Shown here piece by piece: positions 25,935 through 36,041 of a stretch of DNA of 64,000 nt. The position numbers and the translations under genes were made by a program. This DNA is from Nocardioides kongjuensis. GTDB taxonomy: Bacteria > Actinomycetota > Actinomycetes > Propionibacteriales > Nocardioidaceae. Under the pieces are notes generated by a model. It ran no database searches, was not told where the DNA came from, and worked only from the letters and a program-made list of their open reading frames with translations. The stretch's first letter is position 1. Each line of letters starts with the position of its first letter. The DNA is taken from contig NZ_JACCBF010000001.1 of assembly GCF_013409625.1 (NCBI RefSeq), positions 1,739,001 to 1,803,000 on the forward strand. The letters are read 5' to 3'.

Positions 25935-26963
25935 GTGGCAGAGCCCGAGGTGCGCGGTGACGACGTCGTCGTCACGCTCGGCGGGGTCGGCGTCGTCGCC
26001 GTCCTCGTCGCCCTCGGCGCCCAACGCGGATTCTGGGTGTCGAACCTCCACAACGCCGTCCTCGCCGTCACCTTCACCCTGGCCGGCGCACTGACCCTGA
26101 CCAAGCGGCCCGGCCACGCAGAGGCCCGGCGGCTCGTGGCGGTCGGCGTGGCCAGCGCCGTCCTCTACCTCGGGCGGCAGGTGGGGCTCGCCTCGACCGA
26201 CCGCGCCGACGCCTGGTGGGGCTGGCTGGGCGTGTGGCCCACCGCGGTGATCATCGGCCTGGCGACCTGGGTGGTGCTCGGCTTCCCCGAAGGACGTCCG
26301 CTGTCGCCGACGTGGCGCCGGCTGGCACTCGGGGCCGGCGGCCTGGCGCTGGTGAGCGCTGCGCTGTCCGCCCTCTACCCGGTCGAGTACGGCGACGCCG
26401 CGGTCGGGACGCCGTTCCCCTTCAGTCTGCCCGGGCGCGAGGTCGCCCAGCGGGTCTGGGACGTCCTCGGCCCGGGGACGTACCTGCTGCTCCAGGGGCT
26501 CTGGATCGTCGGCCTCGTCGCGCGGTGGCGGGCCTCCGACTCGGCGGTACGCCGCCAGCTCACCCTGCTGCTCGGCACCGTCGCGGCCGCGACGGTGCTG
26601 CTGCTGGTCGGCCTCGCCGTCGACGGCACCCCGACGCCGGGGTTGATCGCGCTCGGCGCCGTCCCGGTCGTCGCGGGCTGGCTGCTCGACCGGATGAGCC
26701 TGGCCCACGTGGTCGAGATCGAGCAGGCGGCCGGTCGAGTGCCCGAGCTGTCGCCCCGGGAGAACGACGTCCTGGAGCTGATGGCCCAAGGACTCTCGAA
26801 CGCGGCGATCGCGGACCGGCTGTGCCTGAGCGTGAAGACCGTCGAGCCCGCCATCAGCTCGATCTTCCGCAAGCTGGGGCTCAACGAGGAGCCGGCGAGC
26901 AACCGGCGAGTGCTGGCCGTCGTGCAGTACTGGTCGCGGCCCGGCGTCAGGCGGGTCGACTGA
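25935..26963 (+). CDS. Membrane-tethered LuxR-type transcriptional regulator
   Basis: A 342-aa one-component regulator. Residues 1-250 form about seven hydrophobic helices; the last 65 residues are a GerE/LuxR helix-turn-helix ([25 protein letters not shown]). The recognition region reads [18 protein letters not shown], where most family members have EKHV or ENHV in place of EPAI, an unusual helix. The GTG at 25935 is chosen; a weak CAGCAT hexamer lies 6 nt upstream. It is divergent from the membrane protein at 25150-25812 across 122 bp. It ends inside the coaE C-terminus on the other strand (17-bp overlap). Confidence 0.8.
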   Translation: MAEPEVRGDDVVVTLGGVGVVAVLVALGAQRGFWVSNLHNAVLAVTFTLAGALTLTKRPGHAEARRLVAVGVASAVLYLGRQVGLASTDRADAWWGWLGVWPTAVIIGLATWVVLGFPEGRPLSPTWRRLALGAGGLALVSAALSALYPVEYGDAAVGTPFPFSLPGREVAQRVWDVLGPGTYLLLQGLWIVGLVARWRASDSAVRRQLTLLLGTVAAATVLLLVGLAVDGTPTPGLIALGAVPVVAGWLLDRMSLAHVVEIEQAAGRVPELSPRENDVLELMAQGLSNAAIADRLCLSVKTVEPAISSIFRKLGLNEEPASNRRVLAVVQYWSRPGVRRVD

Positions 26964-27537
26964 GCCGCTCGAAGACCTCGACGACCTTGCGACGGAGGTC
27001 TTCGCGCGTCCCGGTGTTCTCGATCAGGTACGTCGCCACCGCGCGACGCTGCTCGCGGGTCGCCTGGGCGGCGATCCGGGAGCGTCCGTCGGCCTCGGTC
27101 CAGCCACGGTCGCGCACCATCCGCTCGAGCTGCAGCTCCTCGGGGGCGTCGACGACGATCACCGCGTCGAACTCCGCGGCGCGGCCGGACTCCACGAGCA
27201 GCGGGATGTCGTGGACGACGATCGCGTCGGTCGGAGCGGCGGCCTCGAGCTCGGCGTACCGCTCGAAGACGAGGGGGTGCACGATCCCCTCGAGGGTCCG
27301 GCGCTTCGCCTCGTCGGCGAAGACGAGTGCGCCCATCCGCGGGCGGTCCAGCTCGCCCTCGGGCGTCAGCATCTGCGGGCCGAAGGCCGCGACGACGGCC
27401 GCGAGACCCGGCGTCCCCTTCGCGACGACCTCGCGGGCGATCTGGTCGGCGTCGATGACGACCGCCCCCAGCTCGCGCAGGATCGACGAGACGGTGCTCT
27501 TCCCCGAGGCGATCCCCCCGGTCAGTCCGACACGCAC
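26947..27537 (-). CDS. coaE: Dephospho-CoA kinase
   Basis: The last enzyme of coenzyme A synthesis, phosphorylating the 3'-OH of dephospho-CoA. The 196-aa protein starts [16 protein letters not shown], giving the P-loop GGIASGKS, followed by [15 protein letters not shown] and the lid region. The GTG at 27537 has TAGGGT exactly 6 nt upstream on the minus strand. It is divergent, across only 22 bp, from an acyl-CoA synthetase gene, a CoA-consuming enzyme; the two -10 hexamers share bases. It converges with the LuxR-type gene. Confidence 0.95.
   Translation of the reverse strand: MRVGLTGGIASGKSTVSSILRELGAVVIDADQIAREVVAKGTPGLAAVVAAFGPQMLTPEGELDRPRMGALVFADEAKRRTLEGIVHPLVFERYAELEAAAPTDAIVVHDIPLLVESGRAAEFDAVIVVDAPEELQLERMVRDRGWTEADGRSRIAAQATREQRRAVATYLIENTGTREDLRRKVVEVFERLSRPA
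26970..27004. terminator. Hairpin in the coaE 3' end, likely LuxR-gene terminator
   Basis: 10-bp stem CGAAGACCTC (26970-26979) with GAGGTCTTCG (26995-27004), 15-nt loop, just after the LuxR-type gene and inside coaE. The right arm shares 12 identical bases with the sigB terminator. Confidence 0.5.
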
Positions 27538-27543
27538 ACGCGG

Positions 27544-27553
27544 ACCCTACTGT
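27544..27553. promoter_or_regulatory. Overlapping divergent -10 elements of coaE and the acyl-CoA synthetase
   Basis: Minus-strand TAGGGT (27549-27544) serves coaE (GTG 27537) and plus-strand TACTGT (27548-27553) serves the synthetase (GTG 27560). Both are 6 nt from their start codon and share the TA at 27548-27549. Confidence 0.6.
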
Positions 27554-27559
27554 GAGCCC

Positions 27560-28804
27560 GTGGAGAACGAACGGGTCGCCCTGCTCCTGCCCGGCTCCCA
27601 CGCGTACGTCGACGCGGTGCTCCGCATGCTCACCGCCGGTGTCTTCCCGATCCCGCTCGACCCGCGGCTCACGCCGGGCGAGCAGTCACGGATCCTGGCG
27701 GGGCTGGAGCCGACGGCCGTCGTACGGACGAACGAGGAGCTGGCGGCCCTCGTCTCCTCGCTGCCCGAGCCGGGGCTCCCGCTCGGCCGGCCGATGCACT
27801 GCACCAGCGGCACGACCGGTGTGCCGAAGGGGGTCTGGTCGGGGCTGTTGTCCCCGAGCGACGCCCAGGCGCTGGTCGCCGAGGAGCGGGACCTGTGGGG
27901 CTTCTCCCCCGACGACGTGAACCTCGTGCTCAGCCCGCTCTACCACTCCGCGCCGCTGCGCTTCGCGATGGGAACCGTCCTCGCCGGCGGCCGGATCGTG
28001 ATCCCCGGGCCGTTCGACCCGGCCGCGGTGACGGCGGCGATCGAGTCCGAGCGGCCCACGACGATGTTCTGCGTGCCGACCCACCTGCAGCGGCTCTTCG
28101 CGCACTGGGACGAGCACGGCCGGCCCGACCTGTCGTGCTTCCGGCTGGTCGCGCATGCCGGTGCTCCGTGCCCGACGGACCTCAAGCACCGGCTGATCGA
28201 GGCCTTCCCGCCGGGCTCGACGTGGGAGTTCTACGGCTCCACGGAGGGCCAGTTCACCGCGTGCCGCAGCGAGGAGTGGCTGGAGCGGCCCGGCACCGTC
28301 GGCCGTGCCCGCCCGGGTCGCGGCCTGCAGACCGACGCCGACGGCACCATCTGGTGCACGGTGCCGCCCTTCGCCCGGTTCACCTACTTCGGTGCGCCCG
28401 AGAAGACCGCCGCCGCCTGGCGCGACACCCCCGACGGGCCGGCGTTCACCGTCGGTGACCTCGGCCGGCTCGACGCCGACGGCTATCTCTACCTCGACGG
28501 CCGACGCGAGGACCTCGTCATCAGCGGCGGCGTCAACGTCTACCCGACCGAGGTCGAGCAGGTCCTCGGCACCTGCCCGGGCGTCCGCGACGTCGCGTTC
28601 TACGGCGTCGACGACCCGCAGTGGGGTCAGCGGGTCTGCGCGGCCGTGGTCGTCGGCCCCGACGGCCCGTCGGAGGACGACCTGCGCGCCTTCGCCCGTG
28701 AGCAGCTGGCGCCACCGAAGCGGCCCAAGGACTACGTGTTCCTGGCCGAGCTGCCGCGCACGCTGACCGGCAAGGTGCGGCGCGACGAGCTGCGTCAGGC
28801 CTGA
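27560..28804 (+). CDS. AMP-binding acyl-CoA synthetase/ligase, short form
   Basis: A 414-aa ANL-superfamily enzyme that activates a carboxylic acid with ATP and transfers it to CoA. Motifs: TSGTTGVPKG (A3), YGSTEGQ (A5), GDLGRLDADGYLYLDGR (A7/A8) and the catalytic Lys in RTLTGKVRRDEL (A10). It is about 100 residues shorter than usual acyl-CoA synthetases, lacking most of the N-terminal subdomain before VENERVALLLPGSHAYVDAV. The acid substrate is unknown. The GTG at 27560 follows TACTGT by 6 nt and so is probably leaderless; the promoter is shared with coaE. Confidence 0.87.
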   Translation: MENERVALLLPGSHAYVDAVLRMLTAGVFPIPLDPRLTPGEQSRILAGLEPTAVVRTNEELAALVSSLPEPGLPLGRPMHCTSGTTGVPKGVWSGLLSPSDAQALVAEERDLWGFSPDDVNLVLSPLYHSAPLRFAMGTVLAGGRIVIPGPFDPAAVTAAIESERPTTMFCVPTHLQRLFAHWDEHGRPDLSCFRLVAHAGAPCPTDLKHRLIEAFPPGSTWEFYGSTEGQFTACRSEEWLERPGTVGRARPGRGLQTDADGTIWCTVPPFARFTYFGAPEKTAAAWRDTPDGPAFTVGDLGRLDADGYLYLDGRREDLVISGGVNVYPTEVEQVLGTCPGVRDVAFYGVDDPQWGQRVCAAVVVGPDGPSEDDLRAFAREQLAPPKRPKDYVFLAELPRTLTGKVRRDELRQA

Positions 28805-30276
28805 TCGGCCGCCAGCTCCAGTGCCAGCCACGCGCCCACCCGGGCGGCGGGGTCGTCGAGGTCGAGCCCGGTGAGCCGCTCGATCTCGGCGAGCCGGTTG
28901 CGCACGGTGTTGCGGTGCACGCCGAGGTCGTCGGCGACGGCGCCGCGGGAGCCGTGGTGGCGGAGGAAGGCGGCAAGGGTGGTGCGGTGCTCGGCGTCGA
29001 GCGGCGCGAGGAAGGTGGCGGCGTACTCCTGCCCCAGGGCCTCGGGCACCAGGGCCAGGGGCCCGGCGTCGGCGACCTCCTCCCAGCGCCGGTAGGGACT
29101 GGCGGCGGTGGTGCGGTCGAGGGCGTGCCCGGCGGTCTCCGCGCCGCGGCGGGCCTCTTGCGCGGGTACGGCGCGGCCGACCCCCGCCCGCAGCCCGGCA
29201 GCCAGGGCGAGCACGGCTGCGACCCGCGAGGGCACGGCGACCGCGACCAGCTCGCCGTCGACGAGGCCGGCCAGCACGCCGTCGTCGGCGAGGTCGTCCT
29301 CGAGTCGTTCGAGCACGTCGCCGAGCGCCTCCTCCGCACCTGTCATCCGTACGACGCGCAGCCGCTCGGGCACCGAGCGTCCCCCCTCGGCGGCGTCCAG
29401 GAGCACCTCGGCCGAGCGCAGGTCGCCGGCGCAGAGCAGCTCGAGGGCGCGCCCGCGCAGCCGCCGGTCGGCCGCGCGGCGCTCGGCGCGGCGCTCGACG
29501 GCGAGGCTGAGCAGCACGGCAGCGGTGCTGACCGCCGAGCGCTGCGGTTCGTCGAGGCCGCCGGGCAGGCTCACCGCCAGGTAGAGCTCGGGACGTCCGG
29601 CCAGGCCGATCGGTCGGACCACCGTGGTGTCGCGGTCCCGGGTCGTGGTCGAGACAGCTCCCAGGCCTTGGCCCTTGATCCCGGCCACCTCGGCCCGGAC
29701 CAGGTCGAGGTCGAGGGTCTCGGGGTGCGCACCCAACGGCCCCTCGGCCGGCTCGCCGTCGCGCTGCACGAGCGCCACGCTCGCGTCGAGGAGCTGGGCG
29801 AGCCGCTCGACGAGCGGGCGCAGGTCGAGGCCGAGCGCGGCGCGGGTGAGCCGGCGCTGGAGGTCCAGCGCGAGCCGGGTGGTCGTCGCCTCCTGGTCCT
29901 GGAGCAGCTCGGCCGCGGCGCGGGAGACGGCGACGAAGGGCGTGGCCCGCGGCACCTCCAGCAGCACCAGACCCCTCGCCGCGCAGGCCGCGACCAGCGC
30001 GGGAGGCAGCCGGTCGTGGGTGAGGCCGGTGCCCAGCCCGAGGGCCGCCGCGCCGGCGTCGGCCAGGCGGTCGACGTACGCCGTCCACTCCTGGCTCCAC
30101 CCGCGGGTGCCGAGGCCGGTGGTGAGCAGCAGCTCCCCGCCCTCCAGGTACGGCGTCGGGTCGGCCAGCTCGCTGGTCGCGACCCAGCGCAGCACCGGCC
30201 CGTCGAGCGGCGGCGCACCGGGCGCGGGGCGCAGCCCGAGGCCGGGCATCGCCACCAGGTCGGCCACTGTCACCAC
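28795..30276 (-). CDS. PucR family regulator of the GABA operon
   Basis: A 493-aa PucR-type regulator. Residues 1-125 are the PucR domain (VADLVAMPGL, PTPYLEGGELLLTTGLG); the centre is GGDEF-like; the C-terminal HTH_30 is GAVADDLGVHRNTVRNRLAE followed by IERLTGLDLDDP. It is divergent from gabT across 84 bp and most likely controls the gabT-gdh-gabD operon, as PucR/GabR-like regulators of amine catabolism do. The GTG at 30276 is chosen because the spacing from an AAGAAT hexamer is 6 nt; GTG 30273 is possible. A TGCACAA inverted repeat lies just upstream. Confidence 0.87.
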   Translation of the reverse strand: MVTVADLVAMPGLGLRPAPGAPPLDGPVLRWVATSELADPTPYLEGGELLLTTGLGTRGWSQEWTAYVDRLADAGAAALGLGTGLTHDRLPPALVAACAARGLVLLEVPRATPFVAVSRAAAELLQDQEATTTRLALDLQRRLTRAALGLDLRPLVERLAQLLDASVALVQRDGEPAEGPLGAHPETLDLDLVRAEVAGIKGQGLGAVSTTTRDRDTTVVRPIGLAGRPELYLAVSLPGGLDEPQRSAVSTAAVLLSLAVERRAERRAADRRLRGRALELLCAGDLRSAEVLLDAAEGGRSVPERLRVVRMTGAEEALGDVLERLEDDLADDGVLAGLVDGELVAVAVPSRVAAVLALAAGLRAGVGRAVPAQEARRGAETAGHALDRTTAASPYRRWEEVADAGPLALVPEALGQEYAATFLAPLDAEHRTTLAAFLRHHGSRGAVADDLGVHRNTVRNRLAEIERLTGLDLDDPAARVGAWLALELAADQA

Positions 30277-30287
30277 GGTGACATTCT

Positions 30288-30315
30288 TGCACAACGCGGC
30301 AATCCAGATTGTGCA
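30288..30315. promoter_or_regulatory. Operator candidate TGCACAA-N14-TTGTGCA
   Basis: Perfect 7-bp inverted repeat (30288-30294 and 30309-30315) with centres 21 bp apart, two helical turns, between the PucR gene and gabT. Confidence 0.55.
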
Positions 30316-30347
30316 CGCCGTGCATGGTGGGGCAGGCCGGGCGGTCC

Positions 30348-30353
30348 TACCGT
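30348..30353 (+). promoter_or_regulatory. -10-like hexamer for leaderless gabT
   Basis: TACCGT, 7 nt before the ATG at 30361. Confidence 0.5.
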
Positions 30354-30360
30354 CGTACCC

Positions 30361-31716
30361 ATGACCGACATCACCTCCGGGCACACCTCCGGCGGCCCTG
30401 GCATCACCCAGGAGCGACGCCTCGTCACCGCGATCCCCGGCCCCCGCTCGCAGGAGCTGGCGGCCCGCAAGGCGAAGGCGGTCGCCTCCGGCGTCGCCGT
30501 CGGCCTGCCCGTCCAGGTCGTCGCGGCCGGTGGCGGCATCCTCGTCGACGCCGACGGCAACCAGCTGATCGACCTCGGCTCCGGCATCGCCGTCACGACC
30601 GTCGGCAACAGCGCGCCGCGCGTCGTCGAGGCCGTGACCCGCCAGGTCGCCGAGTTCACCCACACCTGCTTCATGGTCACCCCCTACGAGGGCTACGTGG
30701 CCGTCGCCGAGAAGCTCAACGAGCTCACCCCCGGCACCCACGAGAAGCGCTCCGCGCTGTTCAACGCCGGCGCCGAGGCCGTCGAGAACGCCGTGAAGAT
30801 CGCCCGCTCCGCCACCGGCAAGCAGGCCGTCGTGGTCTTCGACCACGCCTACCACGGCCGCACCAACCTCACGATGGCGATGACGGCGAAGAACATGCCG
30901 TACAAGAGCGGCTTCGGCCCGTTCGCCTCCGAGGTCTACCGCGCCCCGCTGTCCTACCCCTTCCGCGACGGCGGTCTCGACGGCGTCGAGGCGGCCCGCA
31001 AGGCGATCGACGTCATCGAGAAGCAGGTCGGCGCCAACAACCTGGCCGCGATCGTGATCGAGCCCATCCAGGGCGAGGGTGGCTTCATCGTCCCCGCCGA
31101 GGGCTTCCTCCCGACCCTCGTCGCGTGGTGCCGCGAGAACGGCGTCGTCTTCGTCGCCGACGAGGTGCAGACCGGCTTCGCCCGCACCGGCGAGCTGTTC
31201 GCCTGCGACCACGAGGGCGTCGTCCCCGACCTGATCGTGACCGCGAAGGGCATCGCCGGCGGCCTGCCGCTCGCCGCCGTCACCGGCCGCGCCGAGATCA
31301 TGGACGCAGCCCACGCCGGCGGCCTCGGTGGCACCTACGGCGGCAACCCGCTCGCCTGCGCCGCCGCGCTCGCCGTCTTCGAGACGATCGAGGCCGAGGG
31401 CCTCGTCGACCGCGCCCGCACCATCGGCAAGACCATGACCGAGCGGCTCGCCGCGCTGCAGGAGAACGACCCGCGCATCGGCGAGGTCCGCGGCCGCGGC
31501 GCGATGATCGCCGTCGAGCTGGTCAAGCCCGGCACCACCGAGCCCGACGCCGACCTCACCAAGAAGGTCGCCGCCGCCGCCAACGCCAAGGGCATGGTCG
31601 TGCTGACCTGTGGCACCTACGGCAACGTGCTGCGCTTCCTGCCGCCGCTGTCGATGCCCGACCACCTGCTCGACGAGGCGCTCGACCTCCTCGCGGAAGT
31701 CTTCCAGGAGAACTGA
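30361..31716 (+). CDS. gabT: 4-aminobutyrate--2-oxoglutarate transaminase
   Basis: A 451-aa class III PLP aminotransferase that moves the amino group of GABA to 2-oxoglutarate, giving succinate semialdehyde and glutamate. The PLP lysine is Lys296 in TAKGIAGGLP; the cofactor-binding region NAGAEAVENAVKIAR and the VFDHAYHGRT segment are clear, and DEVQTGFARTG gives the Asp that contacts the pyridine. It is the first gene of an operon with glutamate dehydrogenase (TGATG overlap) and a succinate-semialdehyde dehydrogenase. Its promoter region holds the PucR operator candidate. The translated N-terminus is consistent with a leaderless ATG. Confidence 0.95.
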   Translation: MTDITSGHTSGGPGITQERRLVTAIPGPRSQELAARKAKAVASGVAVGLPVQVVAAGGGILVDADGNQLIDLGSGIAVTTVGNSAPRVVEAVTRQVAEFTHTCFMVTPYEGYVAVAEKLNELTPGTHEKRSALFNAGAEAVENAVKIARSATGKQAVVVFDHAYHGRTNLTMAMTAKNMPYKSGFGPFASEVYRAPLSYPFRDGGLDGVEAARKAIDVIEKQVGANNLAAIVIEPIQGEGGFIVPAEGFLPTLVAWCRENGVVFVADEVQTGFARTGELFACDHEGVVPDLIVTAKGIAGGLPLAAVTGRAEIMDAAHAGGLGGTYGGNPLACAAALAVFETIEAEGLVDRARTIGKTMTERLAALQENDPRIGEVRGRGAMIAVELVKPGTTEPDADLTKKVAAAANAKGMVVLTCGTYGNVLRFLPPLSMPDHLLDEALDLLAEVFQEN

Positions 31717-32987
31717 TGACCGCGCTCCAGGAGCCCGTCGCCACGGCGACCGGGCCGCTGAACGACGCCCGCACGCAGCTGCGGGAGGCCACCACGCTGC
31801 TCGGCTACGACGAGGGTCTGCACCAGATGCTCGCCACCCCGCGCCGCGAGGTGACGGTCAGCATCCCGCTGCGCCGTGACAACGGCACCACCGAGCTGTT
31901 CGTCGGCCACCGGGTCCAGCACAACTTCTCCCGCGGCCCGGCCAAGGGCGGTCTGCGCTACTCCCCCGACGTCGACCTCGACGAGGTCCGCGCGCTGGCG
32001 ATGTGGATGACCTGGAAGTGCGCCCTGCTCGACGTGCCCTACGGCGGCGCGAAGGGTGGCGTCCGGATCGACCCGCGCAACTACTCGGCCGCCGAGCTGG
32101 AGCGCGTCACCCGTCGCTACACCAGCGAGATCAGCCCGCTCATCGGTCCCGAGCGCGACATCCCGGCACCCGACATCGGCACCGACGAGAAGACCATGGC
32201 CTGGCTGATGGACACCTACTCCGTCCAGCAGGGTCACACGGTCCTCGGTGTCACCACCGGCAAGCCGATCAGCCTCGGCGGCTCGCGTGGTCGCGCCACC
32301 GCCACCTCGCGCGGTGTGGTCCACGTCGCCCTGGCGGCCCTGCGCTCGCGCGGCATCGACCCGGCCGGCGCCACGGCGTCCGTGCAGGGCTTCGGCAAGG
32401 TGGGCCGGTACGCCGCCCGCTTCCTCGCCGAGGCCGGCACCCGGGTGCTCGCGGTGTCCGACCAGTACGGCGCGGTGTTCGCGTCGACCGGTCTCGACAT
32501 CGTCGCCCTCGAGAAGCACGTCGACGCCACCGGCTCGGTCGTCGACTTCCCCGGAGCCGACCCGATCACCAACGACGACGTGCTGGAGGCGGAGGTCGAC
32601 CTGCTCGTCCCCGCTGCCGTCGAGGGTGTGCTCCGCGCCGACAACGCCGGCCGGGTCAGGGCCAGGGTCATCGTGGAGGGCGCCAACGGCCCCACCACGC
32701 CCGAGGCCGACCGGATCCTCCAGGAGGCCGACCGGCTCGTCGTACCCGACATCCTGGCGAACGCCGGCGGCGTGATCGTGTCCTACTTCGAGTGGGTCCA
32801 GGCCAACCAGGCCTACTGGTGGAGCGAGAACGAGGTCGAGGCCCGCCTCGCCGAGCGGATGCTCGACGCGTGGGAGTCGGTCACCGCCGCCGCCACCCGG
32901 CTCGACGTCCCCCTGCGCACTGCGGCGACCTGCCTCGCCGTCGAGCGCGTGGCCCAGGCGCACCAGCTGCGCGGCCTCTACCCGTGA
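31716..32987 (+). CDS. Glu/Leu/Phe/Val dehydrogenase family, probable glutamate dehydrogenase
   Basis: A 423-aa NAD(P)-dependent glutamate dehydrogenase-type enzyme. The substrate and catalytic region GPAKGGLRYSP and PYGGAKGGVRIDP carry the two expected Lys residues; the Rossmann segment is ASVQGFGKVGRYAARFL; VEGANGPTTPEAD and DILANAGGVIVSYFEWVQ are typical of the family. ATG 31716 overlaps the gabT stop (TGATG). In this operon it can oxidise the glutamate formed by GabT back to 2-oxoglutarate plus ammonium, so GABA nitrogen is released and the acceptor regenerated; that role is inference from position. Confidence 0.92.
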   Translation: MTALQEPVATATGPLNDARTQLREATTLLGYDEGLHQMLATPRREVTVSIPLRRDNGTTELFVGHRVQHNFSRGPAKGGLRYSPDVDLDEVRALAMWMTWKCALLDVPYGGAKGGVRIDPRNYSAAELERVTRRYTSEISPLIGPERDIPAPDIGTDEKTMAWLMDTYSVQQGHTVLGVTTGKPISLGGSRGRATATSRGVVHVALAALRSRGIDPAGATASVQGFGKVGRYAARFLAEAGTRVLAVSDQYGAVFASTGLDIVALEKHVDATGSVVDFPGADPITNDDVLEAEVDLLVPAAVEGVLRADNAGRVRARVIVEGANGPTTPEADRILQEADRLVVPDILANAGGVIVSYFEWVQANQAYWWSENEVEARLAERMLDAWESVTAAATRLDVPLRTAATCLAVERVAQAHQLRGLYP

Positions 32988-33013
32988 TCCTCGAGCTGAC
33001 TGGAGAAACAACG

Positions 33014-34399
<1,386 letters not shown>

Positions 34400-34447
34400 G
34401 CCGAGCCGCCTCCGAGCCGAGCTGGGTCAGTCACGAGGTTCAGCTCC

Positions 34448-34492
34448 GGGCCGCCCCTCACCGTGCCGATGGTGAGGGGCGGCCCGCCTTTT
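34448..34492 (+). terminator. Strong intrinsic terminator of the gab operon
   Basis: A 15-bp perfect stem (34448-34462 with 34471-34485), 8-nt loop, followed by a T-rich tail ending TTTT (34489-34492), 49 bp after gabD. Confidence 0.9.
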
Positions 34493-34539
34493 CAGCCGGC
34501 AGGCCGAGCTCACCGGGTGCGGCCGAACCTCGTGCGTGC

Positions 34540-35883
34540 TCAGGCGGCGAGGTCGTCGCGGGCCACGACGCCCTGGGCGACGACCAGCTGGACCCGCTCC
34601 ATCGCAGTCAGGTCGTCGAGCGGGTTGCCGTCGAGGACGACGAGGTCGGCGAGGTGGCCGGGCGTGAGCCGGCCGACCCTGCCCTGCCAGCCGAGCAACC
34701 GCGCCGCCGTGGTGGTGGCACCGCGCAGCGCGTCGAGGGCCGGGACCCCGGTCTCGCCGATCAGCCGCACCTCGCTGCCGATCGGTCGGGTCGCCGTACC
34801 GAAGGTGTCGGTGCCGGCCACGACCGGGATCCCGAGCTCGTGGGCACGCAGGACGGCGGCCCTCAGGACCGGACCGTAGTCGCGGCCGCGCTGGGCCAGG
34901 ATCGGGTCGGGGTCGTCGGCCAGGCCCAGGATCGGCCCGAGGGTCGGGGTGAAGAACGTGCCGCGTCGCACCATCAGCTCGAGCGTCTCCTCGCTCACGA
35001 ACACGCCGTGCTCGAGGCTCCTGATGCCGGCCGCGACCGCGCCGTGGCAGCCCTCGGCGCTGTAGGCGTGGCAGAGCACGCCGGCCCCGCCGCGGCGCGC
35101 GGCCCGGACGACCGCCTCGAGCTGGGTCCGGTCGTACACGAGCTCGAGGGGGTCCTGCGTGGCGACGCCGGCGCGCGGGTTGGCCCGCGTCTTCACGACG
35201 TCGACGTCACGCGAGAGGTTGACCCGGACCAGGTACGCGAGCGCCTCGGGCGAGCGGACACCGCCGGCGAGGCTCGCGAGCGGGACCAGGTCGGGATCGG
35301 CGAGCACCGTGTCGCCGAGGTCGGGCGTCACGAAGACTCCCGCCGCCCGCATCCGCGGGACGGCGCCGGGCTTCCACGTCGCCAGCGGGCGCATCGCGAC
35401 GTCCTGGTAGAAGTTCGAGGTCCCGCTGCGGATCGACGTCGCCCCGGCGTGCAGCACGCCCGCGGCGTCGGCGAGCGCGTTGACGTGGACGTGCGCGTCG
35501 ACCAGGCCCGGCAGGATCGCGCCACCGGCGGCGTCGATCGTGCGTGCGGTGCCGGACACCTCGCGTACGGCGGCCCTCGTGGCGTCACGGCTGCCGGACG
35601 CCACCACCCGACCCTGCGCGAGCACGACCACCGCGTCCTCGACGACGTCGCCGGTCAACGGGTCGAGCAGGGGTCCGCCCGCCACGACCAGCGGTGGTGG
35701 TACCGGCGGCCGGCCCGGGAAGCGCCGACCCGGCGCACGCCGGAGGGCGCCCGTCGTACCGTCGGCCTCGGCGGCCGTGGCGACGCTGCTCACACCAGCC
35801 AGGGCGGCCGCGCCGGCCAGGACCCCGCGTCGGGTCACGACCGAGCGGATCGAGCCGGGGACCTCGGCACTCTCGTCACACAT
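34540..35883 (-). CDS. Secreted (Tat) amidohydrolase family protein
   Basis: A 447-aa metal-dependent hydrolase. The N-terminus has a twin-arginine signal [14 protein letters not shown] (about residues 16-30) after [10 protein letters not shown], so the folded enzyme is probably exported. Metal-binding signatures are HVH in VDAHVHVNA, His in LCHAYS, His in RSLEHG and Asp in GTDTFG; the C-terminal [16 protein letters not shown] is typical of imidazolonepropionase/prolidase-like amidohydrolases. The ATG at 35883 has GGAGG 7 nt upstream. TAGCGT (35922-35927, minus strand) is a possible -10. The substrate is unknown. Confidence 0.85.
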   Translation of the reverse strand: MCDESAEVPGSIRSVVTRRGVLAGAAALAGVSSVATAAEADGTTGALRRAPGRRFPGRPPVPPPLVVAGGPLLDPLTGDVVEDAVVVLAQGRVVASGSRDATRAAVREVSGTARTIDAAGGAILPGLVDAHVHVNALADAAGVLHAGATSIRSGTSNFYQDVAMRPLATWKPGAVPRMRAAGVFVTPDLGDTVLADPDLVPLASLAGGVRSPEALAYLVRVNLSRDVDVVKTRANPRAGVATQDPLELVYDRTQLEAVVRAARRGGAGVLCHAYSAEGCHGAVAAGIRSLEHGVFVSEETLELMVRRGTFFTPTLGPILGLADDPDPILAQRGRDYGPVLRAAVLRAHELGIPVVAGTDTFGTATRPIGSEVRLIGETGVPALDALRGATTTAARLLGWQGRVGRLTPGHLADLVVLDGNPLDDLTAMERVQLVVAQGVVARDDLAA

Positions 35884-36005
35884 CGACACCACCTCCGGGG
35901 CACTCGTGCATGAGGTTCCCCACGCTAGCCCTGCACGTGGAGGCGCGCGACGCCCATTTTTGGGGCTGCCTGGCGGCGGCGAGGTGTCCACGCCTCAGGC
36001 CCGTT

Positions 36006-36022
36006 GCGGGTCGAGGACCCGC
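36006..36022. promoter_or_regulatory. Operator candidate GCGGGTC-GAG-GACCCGC before serA
   Basis: A perfect 7-bp inverted repeat with a 3-nt spacer, lying in the -35 zone of the serA promoter (its -10 is at 36030-36035). Confidence 0.4.
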
Positions 36023-36029
36023 TTGGCCG

Positions 36030-36035
36030 TAGGGT
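36030..36035 (+). promoter_or_regulatory. -10-like hexamer for leaderless serA
   Basis: TAGGGT, 6 nt before the GTG at 36042. Confidence 0.5.
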
Positions 36036-36041
36036 TTCCTC

